The notes beneath the pieces were generated by a model. The model worked only from the letters and a program-made list of their open reading frames with translations. It was not told the origin of the DNA and did not search any database. A program made the translations under genes and the position numbers. A stretch of DNA of 64,000 nucleotides from Panacagrimonas sp965216805 (GTDB lineage: Bacteria > Pseudomonadota > Gammaproteobacteria > Nevskiales > Nevskiaceae): positions 496,001 through 560,000 of the forward strand of contig NZ_CBDCGN010000003.1 in NCBI RefSeq assembly GCF_965216805.1, read 5' to 3'. Every line of letters starts with the position of its first letter. Position 1 is the first letter of the stretch. Below, piece by piece: positions 1 through 7,918 of this stretch.

Positions 1-90
1 GCCGGCCAGCCCGCCTACCGTCATCACCAGCACCGAGCCGGTCTGGAACAAGGCCTGCGCGGTGGACAGCAGCGCCACCTGTCGATGCAT
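1..90 (-). CDS. N-terminus of a probable MFS-type transporter (runs off the window)
   Basis: Reading leftwards from the ATG at 88-90 gives 30 residues, beginning MHRQVALLSTAQALFQTG and continuing into a hydrophobic glycine-rich stretch. A short polar start followed at once by the first membrane helix with a conserved N/Q-T-G pattern is typical of transmembrane segment 1 of major facilitator superfamily permeases. Only the first helix is present, so the substrate cannot be inferred. A different polytopic transporter is possible. Confidence 0.5.
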   Translation of the reverse strand, partial: MHRQVALLSTAQALFQTGSVLVMTVGGLAG

Positions 91-202
91 AGGGCGTCCG
101 AACACGATCGATCCAGGAAGTGAGAGTGGGCGGCGGGCTACCTTAGCGCCGAGGTGCATGCGGCACCACGTGGGACGAATCTGCAGTGCCCGACATCGCA
201 CG

Positions 203-814
203 TCAGGCTGGCCAGGGATCCCGCCATTCGGGAATCGCCATCAGGCGCTCATGCCATGCCAGCAGATGACGATAGTCGCCCAGCGGCATGTGATGCGCCT
301 GCCAGTCCGGCAGCATGGCGGCGACATGGAAGTCGGCCACGCTCAGGCGGCCGTTGGCCAGGTAATCGGTGCTTGCAACATGCGCATCAAGGATGGCGGC
401 CAGCTTGGCGACCCTGGGTGCCTTGCTGGCCAGCAGCGCCTGATCCGGCGCGCCCAGGCCGAACACGGGTTTGATCCCGTGCTCGAAGTAGAACGTGCCG
501 ATGGCCGGCGCCCATTCCCAGGCATCCCAACTGATCCAGCGCAGCACCTCCACCTGTTGATCCGCTGTGCCGGGCCACAGATCGGACCCCGCCTGATTGA
601 CCAGATAAACCAGGATGGCCGCCGCCTCCGACAGCTTGAGATCGCCATCCACCAGCACCGGGGCCTTGGCATTCGGATTGAGGGCCAGAAATTCCGCGGT
701 GCGCAGCCCGCCACCGGCCACGTCCACAAGGCGATAGGTCATCGGCAGCTTGAGCAGCTTGGCCACTGCGCAGGCCTTGCGCGGATTCATGGCGTGAAAA
801 TAGTGCAGCTCCAT
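203..814 (-). CDS. glutathione S-transferase family protein
   Basis: The protein has 203 residues, normal for a soluble cytosolic GST. The N-terminal thioredoxin-like domain (about 1-80) contains NPNAKAPVL at 46-54, with the cis-proline of the glutathione site (P52), followed by an SEA turn at 62-64 where the family usually has ES. The helical C-terminal domain carries LSVADFHVA, the N-capping box of GSTs. The start at 814 is chosen because GAGGAG lies seven to eight bases upstream; an in-frame ATG at 883 would add 23 residues lacking family resemblance. The substrate is unknown. It is one of four GST genes in the first 17.4 kb. Confidence 0.85.
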   Translation of the reverse strand: MELHYFHAMNPRKACAVAKLLKLPMTYRLVDVAGGGLRTAEFLALNPNAKAPVLVDGDLKLSEAAAILVYLVNQAGSDLWPGTADQQVEVLRWISWDAWEWAPAIGTFYFEHGIKPVFGLGAPDQALLASKAPRVAKLAAILDAHVASTDYLANGRLSVADFHVAAMLPDWQAHHMPLGDYRHLLAWHERLMAIPEWRDPWPA

Positions 815-1019
815 CGTTTGCTCCTCGGGGCAGAATCGGGGATGTGCCTTAAGCAAGCGCGCAGCCGGCGCAACCTCTGGCATCGCGGCCGGAGTGACCC
901 GCTTGCGTTTGTCATGGATCGACGAACGCGGCGACGCGAAATCGACATCGACGACGAAAAAGCCGATAAACGACCCATCGCCCGGACGCAGCCTGCCGGG
1001 CTCAGCAGGAGCACCGCTT

Positions 1020-2261
1020 GTGAAGATGAATGCCTACATCGCCGGCGCCGGCATGACGCGCTTCGGCAAATACCTGGACCGCGGCCTGAAGTCGCTGGTG
1101 GCCGAAGCAGTCGAGATTGCGCTGGCCGATGCCGGCATCGCCAAGCACGAACTGCAAGCCGCCTACACCGGCACCGCAGCGGCTGGCATCATCACCGGGC
1201 AGGTCCTGGTGCCGGGCGAGGTGGTGCTGCGCAACCTGGGCATCGGCCGCATTCCGGTGATCAACTGCGAGAACGCGTGCGCCACTTCGTCCACCGCCTT
1301 TCAGCAGGCCGCGGCCATGGTGTCGCTGGGCGCGTACGACGTGGTGCTGGTGGTGGGGTACGAGAAGCTCTACAGCGCCGACAAGCAGAAGACTTTTTCG
1401 GTCTTCACCGGCGCCGTGGACGTCGAGGACATGGACGGCGTCCTGCAACGGTTGTCGCAAGACTTGGCCGCGTCCGGTGTGCGCGCCGATCTGAGCGAAA
1501 CCACCAGCAAGCGTTCCATCTTCATGGACGTGTACGCGCGCATGGCGCATCAGTACATGCAGCGCAGCGGCGCCACGCCGCGACATTTTGCGATGGTCTC
1601 CGCCAAGAATTCCTTGCACGGCAGCCTCAACCCCAAGGCCCAGTATCAGGAAGCGCTGAGCGTGGAACAGGTGCTGGCCGCGCCGATGATCTCAGACCCG
1701 CTGACCCTGCCCATGTGCTCGCCCATCGGCGATGGCGCCGCCGCGCTAGTGCTGGTGTCGGAGCGCAAGGCGCGGCAACTGGGCCTGCACAACAACGGCG
1801 TACGCATCCTGTCGTCAGTGCTCGCAACCGGCTGGGACTACACCGAGCAGGACACCGAGACCGCGCCCGAGTACGCCGCCCGACTCTGCTACGAGGAATC
1901 CGGCATCGGCCCGCAGGACCTGGACGTGGTGGAACTGCACGATGCCTCCGCCCCCGCCGAAGTCATCTACTACGAGTTGCTTGGCCTCGCTGCAAAGAAC
2001 GAGGGCTACAAACTTCTGGAAAGAGGAGCGACCAGACTCGGCGGCCGCTGCGTAGTCAGTCCTTCCGGCGGCCTGCTGCGCAAGGGCCACCCGATCGGCG
2101 CATCCGGCTGCGGCCAGTTGGTGGAACTCACCGACCAGCTCCGCGGCCGCTGCGGCAAGCGTCAGGTGCAGGGCGCACGCCATGCCTTGGCCGAGAACGG
2201 CGGTGGCTGGATCGGCAATGACGTTGCGGCGATTGTGATTACGGCGCTACGGCGGGGGTAA
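1020..2261 (+). CDS. thiolase family protein (SCP2/lipid-transfer type)
   Basis: The product has 413 residues and a complete thiolase fold. The nucleophile region is CENACATSS (catalytic Cys near residue 87). GDGAAALVLVS follows in the middle, and GHPIGASG near 357 supplies the catalytic His. The C-terminal position where biosynthetic thiolases have a second Cys (CxGGG) reads ENGGGWIGND. That places it with SCP2-like thiolases acting on acyl-CoA or steroid-type side chains rather than acetoacetyl-CoA thiolases. The GTG at 1020 is preferred because AGGAG (1007-1011) sits eight bases upstream; the ATG at 1026 is an alternative. It stands alone, so the pathway is not set by context. Confidence 0.8.
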   Translation: MKMNAYIAGAGMTRFGKYLDRGLKSLVAEAVEIALADAGIAKHELQAAYTGTAAAGIITGQVLVPGEVVLRNLGIGRIPVINCENACATSSTAFQQAAAMVSLGAYDVVLVVGYEKLYSADKQKTFSVFTGAVDVEDMDGVLQRLSQDLAASGVRADLSETTSKRSIFMDVYARMAHQYMQRSGATPRHFAMVSAKNSLHGSLNPKAQYQEALSVEQVLAAPMISDPLTLPMCSPIGDGAAALVLVSERKARQLGLHNNGVRILSSVLATGWDYTEQDTETAPEYAARLCYEESGIGPQDLDVVELHDASAPAEVIYYELLGLAAKNEGYKLLERGATRLGGRCVVSPSGGLLRKGHPIGASGCGQLVELTDQLRGRCGKRQVQGARHALAENGGGWIGNDVAAIVITALRRG

Positions 2262-2405
2262 TAGCGACAGCGGCTCGAAAAGTGGGGAGCCGGTGGGATT
2301 CAACTCTCCCCGGGGGATTCAACTTTCAAGGGCGGCGCGGGACGCTGACAGCAGAAGCAGGAATCGCTAGCCCGCATTGCTGTCGTTTCGACTGGAACGC
2401 TCGCC

Positions 2406-2648
2406 ATGCCCACCCTCACCATCCGCAACGTCACGTCCGAGGTTCATCGTGCATTGCGCGTGCGCGCCGCTCAGCACGGACGCAGCACCGAGGCCGAGGT
2501 ACGGGCAATTCTGGCCACCGCGGTGGATCTTCCGCAGCGGGCGAAGGTGGGGACAGAGCTACGCAAGTTCTTCCATGCGTTTCCTGAGTTGCAGGCGCTC
2601 CAACTTGATCGAAATGCTACGCCAGCGGAGCCCGCGGACTACACGTGA
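2406..2648 (+). CDS. FitA/VapB-like ribbon-helix-helix antitoxin
   Basis: This 80-residue protein begins MPTLTIRNVTSEVHRALR, followed by RAAQHGRSTEAEVRAIL, the classic FitA-type ribbon-helix-helix: a strand that contacts DNA, then helices containing the STEAEVR segment. FitA-family antitoxins bind their own promoter and neutralise a PIN-domain RNase encoded just downstream. The stop codon overlaps a GTG in the GTGA arrangement, as in intact modules, but the downstream frame is only a stub. This is therefore an orphan antitoxin. The C-terminal tail, which normally wraps the toxin, is retained (FHAFPELQALQL onward). Confidence 0.85.
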   Translation: MPTLTIRNVTSEVHRALRVRAAQHGRSTEAEVRAILATAVDLPQRAKVGTELRKFFHAFPELQALQLDRNATPAEPADYT

Positions 2649-2764
2649 TCGTGCTGGAAACCAGCGTCGTTTGCGAAGTGTGCAAGCCGGATGCGAGGCA
2701 GAGTGCCACCACCACATTGACGAGTGAAGCTGCAAGGCGGAGCATCCTGGACCGATTGGTCTAG
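2645..2764 (+). pseudogene. truncated FitB/VapC-like PIN-domain toxin
   Basis: The GTG at 2645 overlaps the antitoxin stop by four bases. The frame starts VIVLETSVVCEVCKPDA, which matches the first strand and helix of FitB/VapC toxins (typically MIVLDTNVVSEL-x-KP). The first catalytic Asp is Glu here and the Asn is Ser. After about 17 residues the similarity ends, and the frame stops at 2762-2764 after 39 codons, against about 140 in an intact toxin. The remaining acidic residues of the PIN site are absent, so it cannot be an active RNase. This reads as a deletion remnant. Confidence 0.75.
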
Positions 2765-2776
2765 AAAGATTTGTTC

Positions 2777-3358
2777 ATGACGCGCGCACGGGAATTCGAT
2801 GAAGAGGCTTCGGTCGAGGGCGCGATGCGGCTCTTCTGGCAGAAGGGCTTTGATGCGGCGCCATTGCCCGAGTTGCTGGATGCCATGCAGTTGTCCCGCG
2901 GCAGCTTCTACAACGCATTCGGTGCCAAGAAAAGCGTGCTGATCGAAGCGATTCAGCGCTACATGGATGGCGGAATGGATGGCGTTCTGCTGCCCTTGTT
3001 CAGGCCCGAGGCGGGCCGCAAGGAAATCGAGCAGGCGTTTGCCCGCATGGTGGCGCACACTGCGGGGCCTAAGGGCCGCCACGGATGCCTGGTCAACAAT
3101 TGCATGACTGAAGTGGCCGATCGCGATCCGCTGCTGCGGCGCGCGCTGGTGGTCGCCCGCGCGCGGGTCGAAGACGGGTTCGCCCGTGCCGTCGAGCGCG
3201 GGCAGGCGGACGGCACGATCGCCAGGCGGGACGATCCGCGTTCGATCGGCCGATTCCTGATGAACAATTTCTCCGGACTCAACGTTGCGTCAAAAGGGAG
3301 GCCGGGCCGCGTCGTTCTGGCCGACATCGCGCGGGTGACGCTGAAGATTCTGGATTGA
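2777..3358 (+). CDS. TetR/AcrR family transcriptional regulator
   Basis: The product has 193 residues from the ATG at 2777 (a TTG lies six bases upstream). Residues about 10-55 form the TetR helix-turn-helix: an A-M-R-L-F-W-Q-K-G-F helix, then LSRGSFYNAFGAKKSVL, the recognition helix and following turn. The C-terminal ligand-binding domain is helical and includes HGCLVNNCMTE, a pattern common in TetR proteins that sense small electrophiles or lipophilic compounds. The next gene downstream on the same strand, 82 bp away, is a GST, so a local detoxification switch is a reasonable inference. The inducer is unknown. Confidence 0.88.
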   Translation: MTRAREFDEEASVEGAMRLFWQKGFDAAPLPELLDAMQLSRGSFYNAFGAKKSVLIEAIQRYMDGGMDGVLLPLFRPEAGRKEIEQAFARMVAHTAGPKGRHGCLVNNCMTEVADRDPLLRRALVVARARVEDGFARAVERGQADGTIARRDDPRSIGRFLMNNFSGLNVASKGRPGRVVLADIARVTLKILD

Positions 3359-3440
3359 AGCCGCTGCATCAAGTTGCATCCGAGTCGAAACCGTCGTTGA
3401 CGGTGTTGTTCGAAATACCGACCTACCGAGGAGAGTTCCC

Positions 3441-4079
3441 ATGAAGCTATATAACTGGCAGTTCGCACCCAATTGCCGCCGCGTTCGCATGTTCGTGCTG
3501 GAGAAAAATCTGGACCTGCCGGCCATCGAAGAGGTGATCGGATCGGGCCTGCGCCTGCTGCCCGAGTACATCGACCGCTGGCCGCATGCGATGGTGCCCA
3601 TGCTGGAAACGGATGAAGGCGCGAGCATCGGCGAGGCCATGGCCATCTGCCGCTATTTCGAAGAGCGCTTTCCGGAGCCCAACCTGATGGGCCGCACGGC
3701 GGTCGAGAAGGGCACCATCGAAATGTGGGAGCGGCGCGCCTACGACGAGTGCCTGATCGGGACGGCGGAAGTGTTTCGCAACTCCCATCCGGAGTTCGTC
3801 GATCGCGGGCTGCCCGGAACCACCGCCAAGGTCCCGCAGATTCCCGCGCTGATCGAGCGCGGCAAGGGCCGCGTCGCCCGTTACTACCCCAAGCTGGAAA
3901 CGCAGCTTGCGGACAACGAATGGGTGGCGGGCGCGCGCTTCTCGGTTGCCGATATCACCACGCTGTGCGCGATGGACTTCGCGATTGCCGTGGACATGCC
4001 CATCCCCGACACCTGCCCGGCGACGCGGCGCTGGTACGAGCAGGTCAACCAACGGCCGACGGCCAAGCAAAGCGTGTAA
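3441..4079 (+). CDS. glutathione S-transferase family protein, downstream of the TetR gene
   Basis: The protein has 212 residues. The start is well defined by GAGGAGAG eight or so bases upstream. The N-terminal thioredoxin-like domain starts MKLYNWQFAPNCRRVRMF, where APNCRRVR is the site that holds glutathione. The cis-proline loop is HAMVPML and the ES-equivalent turn is ASIGEAMAICRYFEE. The C-terminal domain has the FSVADITT N-capping box. It follows a TetR regulator in the same direction, so it may be that regulator's target. Substrate not inferable. Confidence 0.87.
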   Translation: MKLYNWQFAPNCRRVRMFVLEKNLDLPAIEEVIGSGLRLLPEYIDRWPHAMVPMLETDEGASIGEAMAICRYFEERFPEPNLMGRTAVEKGTIEMWERRAYDECLIGTAEVFRNSHPEFVDRGLPGTTAKVPQIPALIERGKGRVARYYPKLETQLADNEWVAGARFSVADITTLCAMDFAIAVDMPIPDTCPATRRWYEQVNQRPTAKQSV

Positions 4080-4138
4080 GCGAGGCCGGCGGCGCGACTC
4101 GCGGATCCCTGGCGGCTTGACGAAGTACGGCCGGTAGG

Positions 4139-4558
4139 GTGCCGGCTCGTATCGGTAAAGAACGGTCTGTAACGATAGGGCCGGCGACGGATTCCGGCGG
4201 TACCGTTACAGTCTTGCCGGTGCGCGTTCTGAAGAAAGACCTCCGTTACAAGCGCCGCTTCATCGTTCGAAGTGTGGCGCTGGCGTTGCCGCCGTTGCTG
4301 GCGCTGGTCGTGATGTGGCGCAACGGCGGCGACGCGGAGCGCGTCGCGTGGGTGGCGGGCGGTTTCTTCCTGCTGTGGATGCTTGCGTGGGTGGTTCTGG
4401 ACGTGTGGATGTTGCGTCGTTATCGATGCCCGGCGTGCGGACTGAGAATCCCGGCGCCGGACGCGGTTCACCGGGCTGCCGGCCAGCCGATTCGCTACAC
4501 CTGCGAGCGCTGCCAGATCGAATGGGATACCGGGCTCAGGGAGGCAGGCGACGATTGA
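4139..4558 (+). CDS. small two-helix membrane protein with a zinc-ribbon tail
   Basis: This 139-residue product is not assignable to a named family. After a basic stretch (LKKDLRYKRRF), there are two hydrophobic helices, about 44-60 and 68-88, then a cytosolic tail with CPACG and, 25-30 residues later, CERCQ. Two CxxC knuckles make a zinc ribbon, as in proteins that carry a metal-stabilised fold at the membrane. The start is uncertain: GTG at 4139 gives the longest form, while a GTG at 4220 would begin just before the basic stretch. It lies between two GST genes on the same strand, 60 bp after the first. Confidence 0.55.
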   Translation: MPARIGKERSVTIGPATDSGGTVTVLPVRVLKKDLRYKRRFIVRSVALALPPLLALVVMWRNGGDAERVAWVAGGFFLLWMLAWVVLDVWMLRRYRCPACGLRIPAPDAVHRAAGQPIRYTCERCQIEWDTGLREAGDD

Positions 4559-4610
4559 TCCAGGGTGTCGCTCGCGGTCCGGGCGGCAGGCGAAAAGGAA
4601 GGGCGGCTGC

Positions 4611-4940
4611 ATGAAACTGCGGATCGAATACTTTGACCACAACGATCGCTTTGCCGCGCTGCTGCCGCGCGAGGGCGCGGTGGTGTCCACGCCGACCTGC
4701 GCAGACAGTCCGCTGCGCTGGCATCTCGTGCGTCTGGACGATCCCCTGGTCTACGACGCGATTGAGTACACGCAGATTCTGGTCGCCTCGCGATGGCAGG
4801 ACCGCGCGGTCGGCGCAAGAGAAGCCACGTCGGTGTTCATACTTCTGGTGCCGCCGTCCCTGACGGTTGCAGACGGCTTTTCGCACAAGCCGTTCTTGCA
4901 CGCGGCCTGGGGGATGGCCCATGTTGTGGACGCGCAGTGA
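4611..4940 (+). CDS. hypothetical protein, 109 aa
   Basis: This soluble-looking protein of 109 residues begins MKLRIEYFDHNDRFAALLP and has no signal peptide or membrane helix. The purine-rich sequence AAGGAAGGG upstream supports the ATG at 4611. It contains one long aliphatic strand (SVFILLVPPSLTV), suggesting a small alpha/beta or beta fold. I do not recognise a family or active-site motif. It sits between the zinc-ribbon membrane protein and a GST in the same direction and may be co-transcribed with the former (52-bp gap). Confidence 0.5.
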   Translation: MKLRIEYFDHNDRFAALLPREGAVVSTPTCADSPLRWHLVRLDDPLVYDAIEYTQILVASRWQDRAVGAREATSVFILLVPPSLTVADGFSHKPFLHAAWGMAHVVDAQ

Positions 4941-5040
4941 CCGGCGCCGAATCCGCCATGGTCGGGCAGGCGTCGAAGGGGCGACCTTTAGTGATCAGTC
5001 GAAGGCGTTAAAACGCGCGTTAAACGTACGAGAGGCAAGC

Positions 5041-5697
5041 ATGATCACGATCAGTGCGTTTCGCTGGGTGCCACCGTTTGCCCAAGGGCTGGTGCGCGAT
5101 CTGCGCGTGCGCTGGGCGCTGGAAGAAGCCGGCCTTGCCTACGAGGAGCGACTGATCGGGCCGCAGGATCAGAACTCCGAGCCTTATCGTGCGCTGCAGC
5201 CGTTCGGGCAAGTGCCCAGCTACGAGGAAGACGGCCTGGTGCTGTTCGAGTCCGGCGCCATCCTGCAACACCTGGCGCAGCAGTCTGAGGTACTGATGCC
5301 GGCGGATCGCCAGGGGCGTGCGCGGACTTCGGCCTGGTTGTTCGCGGCCTTGTCTTCGGTGGAGCCGCCGATCGTGCAACTCGCCGTGATCGACCTGTTT
5401 CAGGCCGATGCGCAATGGGCGCAGTTGCGTCGGGCGGGCGCGGTGCAGCTGGTGAATTCGCGCCTTGCCGATCTGTGCGCATGGCTGGATGGGCGCGACT
5501 ACCTGGAGGATCGCTTCACGGTGGCGGACCTGTTGATGACCACCGTGCTGCAGATACTTCGGCACACCGATCTGGTTGCGCAGATGCCTACCCTGGACGC
5601 CTATCGCCTGCGCTGCGAGGCGCGACCCGCTTATCGCAAGGCTCTGGCGGACCAGATGGCGACGTTCGCCCGGCATGCGCCGCAGGCGGCGCCCTGA
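5041..5697 (+). CDS. glutathione S-transferase family protein (FGQVP type)
   Basis: The product has 218 residues starting at the ATG at 5041 after GAGAGGCAAGC. The N-terminal domain contains QPFGQVPSYEEDG and then LVLFESGAILQHLA, the cis-Pro loop and E-S pair that bind the gamma-glutamyl part of glutathione. The C-terminal domain has FTVADLLMTTVLQ, the N-capping box. The arrangement resembles bacterial GSTs of the yfcG/theta-like groups. It is convergent with the chorismatase gene, with 135 bp between, in which I see no clear terminator. Confidence 0.87.
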   Translation: MITISAFRWVPPFAQGLVRDLRVRWALEEAGLAYEERLIGPQDQNSEPYRALQPFGQVPSYEEDGLVLFESGAILQHLAQQSEVLMPADRQGRARTSAWLFAALSSVEPPIVQLAVIDLFQADAQWAQLRRAGAVQLVNSRLADLCAWLDGRDYLEDRFTVADLLMTTVLQILRHTDLVAQMPTLDAYRLRCEARPAYRKALADQMATFARHAPQAAP

Positions 5698-5832
5698 GCC
5701 CTGACATTTCGTGCGTGAGCCGATGGAGCCCCCGCTTCTTCGCAACGCGATACCGGATTCGCGAAGGTCGAGGTCGTGAACGGTGATCGGCGCCAGCTGA
5801 TCGTGGGCGGAGATGCAAACAACCGCCAGTGC

Positions 5833-6777
5833 TCAGGCCTGCGTGTAAGTCCACACGCCCTCGACCTCCACCATCAGATCGGCACGCGAGATGTCGCCGC
5901 GCAGCACGCTGAGTGGAACATTGGCGGGAATCCAGTTGCGCAGATGCTCGACGGCGTCCGCAGAGTCTTGAGGCCGGCGCACGTACAGGCGCAGGGCCTG
6001 CGCCGCCCAGCGGCCGTCGACACCGGCGAAGTGTGTACCGCGAGCGTGAGCGAGCAGGGCTTCGAGGTTGGCGGTGATCTCGTCGGTCTGTGCCAGCGCA
6101 TCGAACGGATGCCGGGTCGCATGGCCGACAACGGCGGCAGTGCCGGACACCAGCAGGTGCGGGCCGACCAGGGTGGCGCGGGAAAAACTGGGGCTGACCG
6201 GACCGTAGTCGCGCGGATATTGAAACGCACTGGTCTGGCGTGGGTTTTCGATCTGCAGGCCAGGGCTTTTACCGGCCAGAAAGCTCAGCCGCAGGCCGGG
6301 AGCTTGCGCATCACAGCCGATGACGGTGGCGGCGGGCAGGCGCGCCTCAAAACCGGGCTGGGCGATGGCGTGATGCCGGCCGATGCAGAAGCGTCGATAG
6401 CGCTCGTCGTCACCCTGCCCCTGGTTGAGTCGGTCCAGATAATTCCAGGTGCGCAGCAGGCAGGGATACTCGCTGGCGGCGATGAAGTCGCCCAGCGCGC
6501 GGTAGGTCAGTAACGCGGCCTGCTCGATGTCCTGCGCCTCGCTGTACAGGTGCCCGATCAGCCAGCGGTCGTCGCTGGTAAATTGAACGGCGCCGCGCGA
6601 GCCTGACCGCGTGAGGCCGTGTCCCATCCACAGCTCGGCCACCGATGTATCCAATGCCTGCAGCGGCACCCGGGTGTCGGCAATGGCCACCCCCCAGCCG
6701 AAACGTGCCAGCGTTGCGCCGCTGTCGGCGGGCGCATCGATGTCGAGACGGATACGAGTGGGTTCTGCGTTCGACAT
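5833..6777 (-). CDS. xanB2: chorismatase (FkbO/Hyg5/XanB2 family)
   Basis: This 314-residue protein carries the conserved blocks of bacterial chorismatases: RTWNY at 109-113, ERYRRFCIGR at 125-134, ENPRQTSA at 177-184, YPRDYGP at 187-193 and VSGTAAVVGH at 210-219. These enzymes split chorismate into pyruvate plus a hydroxybenzoate or dihydroxy-diene acid. In xanthomonads XanB2 makes 3- and 4-hydroxybenzoate for xanthomonadin pigment and for ubiquinone, replacing UbiC. The symbol is given by family analogy; product specificity cannot be read from sequence alone. No pigment-cluster genes lie nearby, so a general supply of 4-hydroxybenzoate for quinone synthesis is the more likely role here. Confidence 0.85.
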   Translation of the reverse strand: MSNAEPTRIRLDIDAPADSGATLARFGWGVAIADTRVPLQALDTSVAELWMGHGLTRSGSRGAVQFTSDDRWLIGHLYSEAQDIEQAALLTYRALGDFIAASEYPCLLRTWNYLDRLNQGQGDDERYRRFCIGRHHAIAQPGFEARLPAATVIGCDAQAPGLRLSFLAGKSPGLQIENPRQTSAFQYPRDYGPVSPSFSRATLVGPHLLVSGTAAVVGHATRHPFDALAQTDEITANLEALLAHARGTHFAGVDGRWAAQALRLYVRRPQDSADAVEHLRNWIPANVPLSVLRGDISRADLMVEVEGVWTYTQA

Positions 6778-6846
6778 CGGCGGGCACGCTGACAGGAAAG
6801 ACGCAAACAGGATGAAGCGGCGGCGTTACAGATCGGATGCGTTCGT

Positions 6847-7818
6847 TCAAAAGATGCCGCGGCGCTTGAAGTAAAGCAGCAGCACGATCACTGCGGTGAC
6901 CAGCACGCCCAGCACCATGAAGTAACCGTACTTCCATTGCAGCTCGGGCATGTTGGTGAAATTCATCCCGTAGATGCTGGTGATCAGGGTCAGCGGGAAG
7001 AAGATCGCCGACAGCACGGTGAGCGAGCGCATGATGCGGTTGGTGCGATTGGCCACCGCCGAGAAGTGCAGCTGGATGGCGATTTCGATGTCGCGCTGCA
7101 GCGAATCGGCGTGCATGGAGACGCGCTGGATGTGTTCGCGCAGATCATCCAGCCGGATGCGCTGGTTGTCGGTGATCTCCTGGCGCATCTCGCGGCGCCA
7201 GGCATCCAGCGCGTCGATGTTCTTGCCGCACAGCAGTTCCAATTTGTGCGCCTGCTTGCGGTAGGCCATCAGTTCCTGCCAGTCGTGGAAAGGATGGCGT
7301 GGGTCGATCAGTTCGTCGGTGATCTGCTCCAGGCGGTCCTCGAACTCGCCGGTAACGGACAGATAACGCTCGACCATGGTGTCCAGGATTACGTGCACCA
7401 GACCGAAAGGCGTGGACGGAAACCGCAGCCTGGTTTCGCAGAACTTGCGGGTGACGATCTCGAAGCTGAGATTCTCCGGCGAGCGGACGCTGATCAGCAG
7501 GTTGTCGAACAGGAAGAACGCCGCCGCCTTGCCGACGATAAGGTTCTCGTCCTGGTTCGCCTCTGGCGTCAGCCCCTGGAACACCAGCATGTCGTAGTCG
7601 TCGGTGCCGTCGAAGTAGGACGGATGATCGACGTTGAGGCTGTCCGACACATGCTCTTCGTTGATGCACAGGCCGAGCAGGCGGCGCGGCCATTCCGGCC
7701 AGCCTTCCGCCTCGTCGCGGTTGAAGTCCAGCCAGATGAAACCTTCCGCGGGCACGCGCTCCACGCGGTCCAGCCGCGTGGGGATTTCGCCTTGCCTGCT
7801 GAACTGGAAGATCTGCAT
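6847..7818 (-). CDS. corA: CorA family magnesium/cobalt transporter
   Basis: This 323-residue protein has a long cytosolic N-terminal alpha/beta and helical funnel domain and two C-terminal membrane helices. The signature YGMN lies at the end of helix 1 (GMN at about 284-286). It is followed by the short periplasmic loop FTNMPEL, helix 2, and a basic tail KRRGIF on the cytosolic side. CorA channels are homopentamers that let Mg2+ or Co2+ into the cell and close when cytosolic Mg2+ is high. The ATG at 7818 is preferred. An in-frame ATG at 7875 would translate part of the upstream foldback repeat into a non-conserved leader. Confidence 0.92.
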   Translation of the reverse strand: MQIFQFSRQGEIPTRLDRVERVPAEGFIWLDFNRDEAEGWPEWPRRLLGLCINEEHVSDSLNVDHPSYFDGTDDYDMLVFQGLTPEANQDENLIVGKAAAFFLFDNLLISVRSPENLSFEIVTRKFCETRLRFPSTPFGLVHVILDTMVERYLSVTGEFEDRLEQITDELIDPRHPFHDWQELMAYRKQAHKLELLCGKNIDALDAWRREMRQEITDNQRIRLDDLREHIQRVSMHADSLQRDIEIAIQLHFSAVANRTNRIMRSLTVLSAIFFPLTLITSIYGMNFTNMPELQWKYGYFMVLGVLVTAVIVLLLYFKRRGIF

Positions 7819-7826
7819 AGAAAGCC

Positions 7827-7918
7827 GGGAATCGGCAATCGGGAATGGAGAGTCGGGAACGGACGGCGAGGTCATTCCCGCTTCTGACGATTCCCGATTC
7901 CCAATTCTCGATTCCCGG
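7827..7918. repeat. REP-like foldback built of GGGAATCG units between mdh and corA
   Basis: The left arm at 7827-7859 is made of variants of GGGAATCG. The right arm at 7889-7918 is its inverted counterpart (GATTCCCGATTCCC and variants). The arms are about 30 bases each with a 29-base loop, so a transcript could fold into a long hairpin. It fills the whole gap between mdh, whose stop codon it abuts, and corA. Low-complexity GGGAATCG foldbacks of this kind are familiar intergenic features in Xanthomonadaceae genomes (general knowledge). Confidence 0.7.

Noticed and set aside
62..2221. A long plus-strand open frame of over 700 codons over the first GST and the thiolase gene
   Set aside because: It is antisense to the GST and out of frame with the thiolase, has arginine/alanine-rich composition typical of high-GC shadow frames and shows no family resemblance.
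1020..2261. Annotation of the thiolase as acetyl-CoA acetyltransferase (phaA/atoB type)
   Set aside because: The second catalytic Cys motif CxGGG is replaced by ENGGG, so a biosynthetic acetoacetyl-CoA thiolase is unlikely.
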